Program-made: the position numbers and the translations under genes
The notes under the pieces: generated by a model
The model's input: only the letters and a program-made list of their open reading frames with translations
Database searches by the model: none
Told to the model about the DNA's origin: nothing
NCBI RefSeq assembly: GCF_001311175.1
Contig: NZ_BBAI01000005.1
Location: forward strand, 22,210 to 86,209
Reading direction: 5' to 3'
DNA length: 64,000 nucleotides
Source of the DNA: Lacticaseibacillus pantheris DSM 15945 = JCM 12539 = NBRC 106106
Lineage (GTDB): Bacteria > Bacillota > Bacilli > Lactobacillales > Lactobacillaceae
Shown here: positions 57,673-64,000 of the stretch, piece after piece
Layout of the letters: each line of letters starts with the position of its first letter
Position numbering within the stretch: the stretch's first letter is position 1

Positions 57673-57990
57673 ATGGCGTGGATTTACTTGGTAATTGCGG
57701 GACTGCTGGAAACTGTGTGGGCAACCACGATGAAGTTGAGCCACGGGTTTACCCTTTGGGGGTACACGGTGACCACACTCTTGGCCATGGTGGCGAGCTT
57801 CCTGTTGCTTGAGCGCGCAATGCAGCACCTACCGCTGAGCCTCGCGTACCCGATCTGGACCGGGATTGGTGCGGTGGGCACCATCATTTTGGGTGTGGCG
57901 TTATTCGGCGACCACCTGTCCTCGCTGACATGGGGCTTTGTGGCGTTGCTAATGATTGGTATTGTGGGCATCAAGTTAACCACCAGTTAA
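57673..57990 (+). CDS. sugE: Small multidrug resistance family exporter, Gdx/SugE type
   Basis: A 105-residue four-helix membrane protein. Glu13 (IAGLLETVWATTMKLSHGF) is the proton/substrate-coupling residue, and AYPIWTGIGAVGTIILGV matches the SugE/Gdx branch, whose members export guanidinium, rather than the EmrE multidrug branch. It works as a dual-topology dimer. The start at 57673 follows GGAGGAC. It is a single gene behind the attenuator leader. Confidence 0.88.
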   Translation: MAWIYLVIAGLLETVWATTMKLSHGFTLWGYTVTTLLAMVASFLLLERAMQHLPLSLAYPIWTGIGAVGTIILGVALFGDHLSSLTWGFVALLMIGIVGIKLTTS

Positions 57991-58094
57991 TGCTATGATG
58001 CGTCTTTGTTTTTGCATCCCACCATGTTATTCTGTGGGTGGAAACTAACAAAAAGTAACTAGACCGATTGATGATGCAAAGGGGGATTCTGACT

Positions 58095-58530
58095 ATGGAC
58101 AAGAGGGATGATGACGAATTGCGCCGGCGGTTGACGCCCGAGCAGTACGCGGTGACCCAGGAAGCGGCCACGGAGCGCCCGTTTAGTGGGCAGTACGACG
58201 ACTTTTTTTCATGATGGTATTTACGTTGACGTGGTGAGTGGGGAGCCGTTGTTTTCGTCGCGGGACAAATATGATGCCGGCTGTGGCTGGCCGTCGTTCA
58301 CGCGGCCCATTAAGCAGCTTAAGGAGCACCGCGACCAGAGCCACGGCATGGAGCGGACGGAGGTGCGGAGTAAGGACGCAGACTCGCATCTGGGTCACGT
58401 GTTTACGGACGGACCGGCGGCGGAGGGTGGCTTACGCTACTGTATTAATTCCGCGGCTTTGCGGTTCGTACCGGTAGCTGATTTGGACAAAGAGGGCTAC
58501 GGGGAGTACCGCACGTTATTTGCGGAGTAA
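58095..58530 (+). CDS. msrB: Peptide-methionine (R)-S-oxide reductase
   Basis: About 144 residues: [15 protein letters not shown], the [12 protein letters not shown] loop and the catalytic [12 protein letters not shown]. MsrB repairs R-methionine sulfoxide in proteins. The zinc CxxC motifs of some members are absent. Removing one T at 58203-58209 joins the N-terminus ([18 protein letters not shown]). GGGGG precedes ATG 58095. Confidence 0.92.
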
Positions 58531-58562
58531 GTGTTTTTTTTGATGCGTGACTAGTGACAGCT

Positions 58563-58600
58563 GCGCCGCCACGGCTTGACGTTCGTGGCGGCGCGGTTTA
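58563..58600 (+). terminator. Terminator after msrB
   Basis: GCGCCGCCACG (58563-58573) pairs perfectly with CGTGGCGGCGC (58584-58594), followed by GGTTTA. The stem is strong, the T tract short. Confidence 0.7.
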
Positions 58601-58642
58601 CCTTAAATATGGAACCGATTACAAACAATCGAGGTTAGGAAT

Positions 58643-59598
58643 ATGCATAAAGTACAGTTGGGCAACAGTAACTACCGTGCATCGGCGGTGGCGCTGGGCA
58701 TCATGCGGATGAACGCGTTGACGGCTCCCGAGGCTGCGACGGTTCTGGATACCATCAAGGATGTAGGCATTAATTACATTGATTCGGCCGACATCTACGG
58801 TGGCGGCGATTCGGAGCGCGTGTTGGGCAAGGCGTTGAAGCGCGCCGGCGCGAACCGGAATGACTTCTTCATTCAGTCCAAGACGGGGATTGTACCAGCA
58901 AGGGTGATTCACCGTTGGGCGAGGCGCCGTATGGTGGGCGCTACGACTTTTCCAAGCACCACATTTTAGAGGCGGTCGACGGGATTCTAGAGCGGCTGCA
59001 GGTCGATTATTTGGATGCTCTGTTGCTACACCGGCCGGATGCGTTGATGGACGTGGACAAAGTCGCGGCGGCGTTCGATGAGTTGCTCGCTAGCGGCAAG
59101 GTACGCCACTTTGGGGTGTCGAATTTTAACCCTGGGCAGGTGGAATTGTTGCAGTCGGCGGTCAACCAGAGGCTGTTGGTGAACCAGTTGCAGTTCGGGG
59201 TTATGCACACGGGGCCAGTTGACTTCGGCATCCACACGAACATGACGGACGAGGCGAGTGTGGATCATGATGGTGGTGTGATTGAGTATTCACGGTTGCA
59301 CAGGATGACGATTCAGACCTGGTCGCCGTTCCAGTACGGTCAGATTCAGGGGACGTTCATTAATAATCCGGCGTTCCCAGAGGTAAACCGGGTACTGGGA
59401 ATTGTGGCGGAGAAGTACGGAGTGTCGAAGAATGCGATTGCGGCGGCGTGGATTTTGAGGCATCCGGCGCACATGCAGGTGATTATCGGCACGATGAATC
59501 CGGACCATATTCGTGATAGTGCGGCGGGTGCGGATGTTAGTTTGACCCGCCAGGAGTGGTACGATATTTACTTTGCGGCGGGGCATGATTTGCCGTAG
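58643..59598 (+). CDS. Aldo/keto reductase (YdhF-like)
   Basis: About 318 residues of the aldo/keto reductase family: catalytic Asp47 and Tyr52 (NYIDSADIYGGG), Lys80 (IQSKTG) and His in ALLLHRPD, with the cofactor part at the end (VIIGTMNPDHI). It reduces carbonyls with NADPH; the substrate is unknown. One A is missing near 58896; adding it gives PSKGDSPLGEAPYGG. AGGTTAGGA precedes the start. Confidence 0.9.
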
Positions 59599-59606
59599 AG
59601 GGCGGA

Positions 59607-59704
59607 GCAGGCCGTTTAGAAAGCAGAGTATAAGTTACTAGCACCGAAAGGCCCGTACTTGGCCTTTTGGTGCTAGTAGCTTATACGTCGCTTTCTGGCC
59701 TGCG
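59607..59704. repeat. Hairpin repeat, unit A
   Basis: A nearly continuous long stem: GCAGGCC/GGCCTGC, AGAAAGC/GCTTTCT, GTATAAG/CTTATAC, ACTAGCACC/GGTGCTAGT and AAAGGCC/GGCCTTT, with loop CGTACTT. It contains CGTACTTGG at 59654-59662. It is the first of a ~120-base series in the 547-base gap between the reductase and a HAD gene. Confidence 0.7.
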
Positions 59705-59737
59705 CAGCCCGTTTCCATAAGCAAGAGTAACGAGGGA

Positions 59738-59835
59738 GCGTTGTAGCGTTACCCGTGACCCGGACGAGAATCACGCACTTGGATTCTTGTCCGGGTTTCC
59801 TTATACGTCGCTTTCTGGCCTGCGGAGCTCGTTTC
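59738..59835. repeat. Hairpin repeat, unit B
   Basis: ACCCGGAC/GTCCGGGT and AGAATC/GATTCT enclose the loop with CGCACTTGG at 59774-59782, exactly 120 bases after unit A. The 24 bases from 59801 (TTATACGTCGCTTTCTGGCC and on) repeat 59681-59704 exactly. Confidence 0.7.
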
Positions 59836-59859
59836 AGAGAGTGGAACCCCGCGGTTAGA

Positions 59860-59985
59860 AACTGGAGCGTAACTTGCTTCGGCGGTGAAGCCCGGGCTTG
59901 GCTTGATTGCCGAAGCGGGTTACGCGCAAGTTTCTGCGGGGTGCAACTCGTTTCCATAAGCACGAGTAACGGCGGAGCGCTGTAT
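59860..59985. repeat. Hairpin repeat, unit C
   Basis: GCGTAAC/GTTACGC and GCTTCGGC/GCCGAAGC enclose CGGGCTTGG (59893-59901), 119 bases after unit B. The 36 bases from 59949 match those from 59710 with four differences. Confidence 0.65.
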
Positions 59986-60145
59986 CCATACTCGCCATTG
60001 CAGCTGCCCCGCCCTTCCCCTTTGCTTCCCACCAGCTCATCAATTCCCCGCAGCCCGCTTGTTCCCACCCCCATCCGGGACTAAAATGGTGGTACTAAGT
60101 AACCGGGGTTGAGGCCCTGATTCAATTATTGGGGGAACCAACCGT

Positions 60146-60949
60146 ATGACCGACATTCAACTAATTGCATCCGATATGGACCACACGCTCTTGGAGGAGG
60201 ATGGCAGCGTGCCCGCCGGCTTCTTTGACCGGGTACACGCATTACGCAAGCACGGGGTGGAGTTTGCCGCGGTGAGTGGCCGCTCCATTGCGACTTTGCA
60301 GGGGCTGTTCGCCCCCGTGCGCGACGACATTATTCTGGTGGGCGACAACGGCGCGGTCATCGAGCGCGGCAAGCGGCGGGTGTACACCAACGCCATCCCC
60401 ACCGCGACGCACCAACACCTCACCGCTTACACGCACCGACAGCGGGCCGGGGTGCCCATCCTGTCCGGTGTGGACGCCGGTTACATCGACGCCCGGGACG
60501 CGGACCACATCAAGCAACTGGGGAACTTTTTCAACGAGGTGCGGATTGTGTCGCACCTTGAACAGTTCGCGGAGGACGTGACCAAGTTTACCGCCTATTA
60601 CCCGGATGGCGATGCCTACGAGCAGGTTGAGGCTGAATTCAACCGCCCGTTTGGTGCTGACTTATCGGTGACTGTGGGTGGGGTGCACTTTGTCGACGTG
60701 ATGAATCCGGACGTGGACAAAGGTGCGGCCATTCGGCAACTCGGCAAGGCATATGGCATCCCCACCGCGCGCATGATGGCCTTTGGTGACGGCGCAAACG
60801 ACGTGCCGATGCTTCAGGAGGTGGGGTACAGCTACCACGTCCTCAACGCCCTCCCGCCCGCAGCCACGGCGGCACGCTACACCACGGCATCGAACCAACG
60901 CCACGGGGTGTTACGGATTATCGACAAGGTGCTGGCGGATATTATCTAG
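60146..60949 (+). CDS. Cof-type HAD hydrolase
   Basis: 267 residues: motif I LIASDMDHTLLEEDG, motif II AVSGRS, and motif IV FGDGANDVPMLQEVG. A cytoplasmic sugar-phosphate or cofactor phosphatase of the Cof/YbiV group. It starts at 60146 behind TGGGGGAAC and lies 12 bases before the histidine phosphatase, so the two may be an operon. It is intact and clearly GC-rich. Confidence 0.88.
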   Translation: MTDIQLIASDMDHTLLEEDGSVPAGFFDRVHALRKHGVEFAAVSGRSIATLQGLFAPVRDDIILVGDNGAVIERGKRRVYTNAIPTATHQHLTAYTHRQRAGVPILSGVDAGYIDARDADHIKQLGNFFNEVRIVSHLEQFAEDVTKFTAYYPDGDAYEQVEAEFNRPFGADLSVTVGGVHFVDVMNPDVDKGAAIRQLGKAYGIPTARMMAFGDGANDVPMLQEVGYSYHVLNALPPAATAARYTTASNQRHGVLRIIDKVLADII

Positions 60950-60961
60950 GGGGCGCTCAGG

Positions 60962-61597
60962 TTGACCTATTTATACTTAGTTCGTCATGGGCAGACAGTC
61001 GTGAACGCTGAGGGCCGTTTTAACGGTGGCGGCGTGGACGGCCCGTTAACGCAAAGTGGCGTTGATGGCGCTCGCGCGGTGCACGGCATGTTACGGGGTG
61101 TACACTTCGACCGTGTGGTCAGTTCACCTTTGCCTCGCGCCTCAATGACCGCGCGGTTGGTTACGGCCGCGGACGCGCCAATCGAGTATGACGACCGGCT
61201 GCGGGAGATGAGCCTCGGCGACTGGGACGGCCAACTGCTGGCCCCGTGGATGGACGACCCCGAGTTCATTAATTACCGCCACCACATGGAGCGGTGGGAT
61301 TACCGCGCGGTGCACGCCGAGGGGTACCAGGCACTCGTTCGGCGCACGACGGCCGCGTTTCGCGACTTGGCGGCGTCGGTGGGGCCGGATGGTCGGGCCC
61401 TGGTGGTGAGCCACGGAATTGTCTTGACGATTACCAGCAACTTTTTGACGGGTACCCCGTTGGACCACGCTCGCGATACGGGGGAGGTCGCCAATACCAG
61501 TGTGACCGTCCTGGAGACTGATGGCACGCACTGGCGCAAAGTCGCGTGGAACGTCAAGCCGGAGGAATCCAACCGGCTGCGGGCGGCCGGATTATAG
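60962..61597 (+). CDS. Histidine phosphatase (phosphoglycerate mutase family)
   Basis: 211 residues: LYLVRHGQT with His9 as the phosphorylated residue, VVSSPLPRASMTA, EMSLGDWDGQ and VVSHGIVLT with the second His. This branch (CobC/GpmB-like) is mostly made of broad phosphatases rather than glycolytic mutases. TTG at 60962 follows AGGGGGCG. The gene is intact and followed by a strong terminator. Confidence 0.88.
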   Translation: MTYLYLVRHGQTVVNAEGRFNGGGVDGPLTQSGVDGARAVHGMLRGVHFDRVVSSPLPRASMTARLVTAADAPIEYDDRLREMSLGDWDGQLLAPWMDDPEFINYRHHMERWDYRAVHAEGYQALVRRTTAAFRDLAASVGPDGRALVVSHGIVLTITSNFLTGTPLDHARDTGEVANTSVTVLETDGTHWRKVAWNVKPEESNRLRAAGL

Positions 61598-61621
61598 TGA
61601 ATCGAATTTACACGCAAAAAC

Positions 61622-61651
61622 CGCACTGACTTTGGCCAGTGCGTTTTTTTT
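61622..61651. terminator. Terminator between convergent genes
   Basis: CGCACTG (61622-61628) pairs with CAGTGCG (61637-61643), then eight T; A5 on the left lets it work leftward too. Confidence 0.85.
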
Positions 61652-61664
61652 GCTTGGAATTCAG

Positions 61665-62492
61665 TTATTCGACGAAATTACCCAGTGGCCCCCGCGGACG
61701 GCCCATGGCGATGCCTTCTTGAGCGCTAATCCGTTCCTTGACGAAGGTGAGGACGCTACCGCTATGCAGGGCGGATAACTCGCGCTGTAGCAAGGGGTCA
61801 AAGGCTTGCCCGCCGTGCCGGAGAGCCGTGAACCAGGCTCCCATGGCCTCGGGGTACAGGTTGGCGCTGATTGACGATAGGTGGTCGTAGCCGAGCTCGA
61901 CGCGGTGCGGCAGGTCGAGTTCGCTCCCGGTATAAATGGCAAAGTCGTCGGGCACCAGCGTGCGGATGGTGGGCACCCGCTTGGGGTCGCCGGCCTCTTT
62001 GATGCCCACAACCTGGGGTAGCCGGACAAGTTGCCGCAGGGTGGTTAGCTCCAGGTTGAAGCCAGTACGGTGGGGATTGTTGTAGAGGATGGTCGGGCGC
62101 TCCGCCGCGGCGATGATGGCCTGAACGTAATTGCTGGCCTCCTGTTGCGTGGGGAGAATGTACGGCGGGAAGCCCAGCAGAATGCCATTAATGCGGTGCT
62201 GTTGGGCCACGGTCGCAGCCAGAGCGACGGCCTCATGTTGCCGGATGCTGGCAACACCAAAGATGATTTCGAGGGCTGGCGGCAGTTCGGCGTGCTCTAG
62301 CGCAGCGGCCAGCGTCTGTTTCTCGGTGAGGGTCATGCTGTGCTGCTCGCCGGTTGAGCCGCTGACCAGCACGCTGTCCACGCCGTGGTGGGCCAGGTAG
62401 CGGATGTGGGCGATGGTGGCGTCAACGTTCAGTGATTCGTCGGCGTTGAATGCTGTAGGAACCGCCACCTGGAATGGTTGTAGTTTGGTCAT
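61665..62492 (-). CDS. DapA/NanA-family class I aldolase
   Basis: 275 residues of the dihydrodipicolinate synthase superfamily: VSGSTGEQHSMT (substrate loop), Tyr137 (ILYNNPHRTG) and Schiff-base Lys165 (VGIKEAGD). It condenses or splits pyruvate-containing compounds. The lysine-pathway role is not certain because no other dap genes are here. I chose ATG 62492 over the longer in-frame start. It follows nfo by 22 bases, so the two are probably cotranscribed. Confidence 0.88.
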   Translation of the reverse strand: MTKLQPFQVAVPTAFNADESLNVDATIAHIRYLAHHGVDSVLVSGSTGEQHSMTLTEKQTLAAALEHAELPPALEIIFGVASIRQHEAVALAATVAQQHRINGILLGFPPYILPTQQEASNYVQAIIAAAERPTILYNNPHRTGFNLELTTLRQLVRLPQVVGIKEAGDPKRVPTIRTLVPDDFAIYTGSELDLPHRVELGYDHLSSISANLYPEAMGAWFTALRHGGQAFDPLLQRELSALHSGSVLTFVKERISAQEGIAMGRPRGPLGNFVE

Positions 62493-62514
62493 GATTGGAG
62501 ATGCCTTCTTTGCA

Positions 62515-63403
62515 TTAAGATTCTGCCAGGGCAGCCAGTTCATCGTTGGTAATTGCCGCTTTGCAGCCAGTTCAGCTCAACACCGTACGGCGCATGCATG
62601 TGCTTTTTGTCCGTCCCGACGTAAGGTGTCTCCAAAATTTTGGGGAGGCCCGTGAGCTGGGGATGGTGTGCGATGGCGTACAGCGCGTCAAAGCCAATGG
62701 TGCCGGCGCCAATGTTGGCGTGGCGGTCTTTGTTGCTGCCTTGGGGGTTCTTGGAGTCGTTAACGTGCACGATGCTGAGTTTGTCGAGCCCAATCACGTG
62801 GTCAAACTCATTCAGGACGCCGTCAAAGTCGTCGCGCACGTTATAGCCTGCATCGCTCATGTGGCAAGTGTCCATGGTAACCATGACCTTCTCGTTGTAG
62901 GTGACGCGGTCGAGGATTGCGGCAATTTCTTCAAAGGTGCGGCCCACCTCGGTACCTTTGCCGGCCATGGTTTCGAGGGCGATGGTCACGTGTTGTTCGG
63001 GCGTGATGATTTCGTTCAGGCCCTGGGCAATCTGCGCGATAGCTGCATCAGCTCCAGCGCCGACATGTGCCCCGGGATGGAATGGCATGCTGTAGGCGTG
63101 GAGGGCGTCGGCGCGGGCAACCTCGCCACGCATAAATTCAACGGCAAAGGTGTAGTTTTCGGGCTTCTTGGTGTTGCCCAGATTGACGATGTAGGGCGCG
63201 TGAATCACCAGGTGGCTCAGGCCAGCTGCGTCCATTGCCTCTAGGCCTTCGGGAATACGCATTTCGCTGACATCTTTACGCCGTGTGTTTTGCGGCGCAC
63301 CAGTGTAGAACTGTAGCGTCGTCGCGCCGTAACTGACGGCCTCAGCGACCGCACCGGGGAACATGGCTTTGCCTGACATACTGACGTTGGCACCAATTAA
63401 CAT
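62515..63403 (-). CDS. nfo: Endonuclease IV (AP endonuclease)
   Basis: About 295 residues of the Nfo family, zinc enzymes that cut DNA at abasic sites. Visible metal-binding and family motifs are [68 protein letters not shown] and ILETPYVG. The 3' end is broken at 62548 by what appears to be one extra base; correction gives [11 protein letters not shown] and a stop at 62515. GAGGAGG precedes ATG 63403. Confidence 0.93.
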
Positions 63404-63544
63404 ACAATTGTCCTCCTCAATTTCAATGGCCTAAGCATAGCACAAAGGTGGTGCGAACACGCGGGTGGATTGCTACTGTAGTGGTTGGCGGCAGCGTAGG
63501 CCGGACCGGGGAGCTGCGGCTTACGTGGGGTGCTCCATGGTAAT

Positions 63545-63675
63545 CCACTGCTAGGGCGAAGCTCCAACCCGCCAAGTGCGGGCGTGTTTCCGCCGCGATT
63601 CCAAGCCCGGCCGGAAACCCACCGGCCGGGCTTGGAATTCGTCGCGTTCTAACGGCTAAAGCCGTAAGAACGTTA
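63545..63675. repeat. Second hairpin repeat cluster
   Basis: CCAAGTGCG at 63572-63580 is the reverse complement of the CGCACTTGG motif of unit B. A perfect 17-bp stem follows, from ATTCCAAGCCC at 63598 to its partner ending 63638, containing CGGGCTTGG as in unit C. Then comes CGTTCT.ACGGC/GCCGT.AGAACG at 63645-63672. The rest of the 597-base gap to the window end shows no convincing gene. Confidence 0.6.
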
Positions 63676-64000
63676 CACCCCGCAGTGGTTACCATTCCGA
63701 CCCCACACGCCTCCGCTCCCCGGTCTGACCGACGCGGCCTCAGGCTACTGTTGTACAACTACGTTACCGAGCACGACGCGTTCGTCCCAAAATATACCTC
63801 CTGGTTTTCGATACATAGTGGTAGCATGAGCTGGCCACTCCATCCACGCGTTTGGGGATATTTGGGCGTGGGTTTCGTCAACTCGTATTGGATTGAGTAA
63901 TGGTACTATATTGCTCATAGTGGCAAGATGTTGGTTGTCCGTGATTTCTGTCTGAGTCCGTTCGCAAATGTGGTTCTGGCCGGTGGGAGTGCCGTGGGGG

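Noticed and set aside
59607..59985. Possible CRISPR array
   Set aside because: The repeats are long, about 120 bases apart and themselves hairpins, with no short identical repeat-spacer pattern and no cas genes.
59673..60084. Open frames on both strands across the hairpin array
   Set aside because: They follow the 120-base repeats and have repetitive Arg/Ser-rich products; the repeats explain the openness.
62546..63244. 232-codon open frame opposite endonuclease IV
   Set aside because: Antisense shadow of nfo, with no family resemblance or start signal.
63685..63900. 71-codon open frame near the window end
   Set aside because: No ribosome binding site and no recognisable features.

Overview
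The window looks like the chromosome of a lactobacillus (family Lactobacillaceae). The evidence is a C69 dipeptidase (PepD), many PTS systems, a lactose/6-phospho-beta-galactosidase operon under a LicT/BglG-type antiterminator, cre-like CcpA sites, AGGAGG ribosome binding sites, a subtilisin-like cell-envelope protease with a KxYKxG-type signal peptide and an LPxTG-like anchor, and the absence of respiratory genes. No rRNA, tRNA, transposase, phage gene or CRISPR array was recognised.

A quality caution applies throughout. About 35 genes are split by single-base indels. Most breaks are in runs of 7-8 A or T that read correctly when the run is shortened by one or two bases. The rest are mostly missing bases in runs of 1-4. 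I read these as sequence errors and give reconstructed, full-length genes with the break position. Naive calling would report more than half of these genes as pseudogenes.

Layout. 1-4 kb: a partial unknown gene, an EAL protein, pepD and an unknown gene. 4.2-31.1 kb: an AT-richer catabolic island with four sugar modules. (i) 4.4-9.8 kb: DeoR regulator, PfkB kinase, Gat-type PTS IIA-IIB-IIC, class II aldolase. (ii) 9.9-14.8 kb: amino-acid-type ABC transporter, GntR regulator, fructoselysine-kinase-like PfkB protein and a FrlB-like SIS deglycase, which together suggest use of Amadori compounds (sugar-amino acids). (iii) 14.9-26.5 kb: GntR and a divergent SIS deglycase, a LevR-type sigma-54 activator, a -24/-12 promoter, a mannose-family PTS IIA-IIB-IIC-IID, a third SIS deglycase, a HAD phosphatase, then rpoN (sigma-54) and a YitT protein. 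This closely resembles the glucoselysine (gfr) system of Salmonella, with its sigma factor encoded alongside. (iv) 26.7-31.1 kb: PRD-type activator, ascorbate-type PTS IIA-IIB-IIC and a UPF0309 SIS protein. An Mrr-like endonuclease (31.4-32.4 kb) closes the island.

32.5-43.9 kb is more GC-rich: MazG-like protein, CoaBC, a broken Fic protein, the large cell-wall protease, small membrane proteins, an EF-hand-containing protein divergent from a Crp/Fnr regulator with an FNR-like box between them, TetR and a divergent SDR reductase, and a small AbrB-like protein. 44-50 kb: the lac operon (cre, RAT antiterminator site, terminator, lacE-lacT-lacF-lacG) and an orphan Gat-type IIC. 50-64 kb: membrane GGDEF-EAL protein, HAD hydrolases, an exported sortase-like protein, a structured intergenic region that may encode an RNA, a Crp-like and a LysR regulator, a Gdx/SugE exporter behind a transcription-attenuator leader, MsrB, an aldo-keto reductase, a 120-bp-period array of hairpin repeats, a histidine phosphatase, a DapA-family aldolase and endonuclease IV.

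The most interesting parts are the self-contained sigma-54 sugar-amine regulon, in which the promoter lies inside a terminator stem, and the hairpin repeat family with a conserved CGYACTTGG motif.
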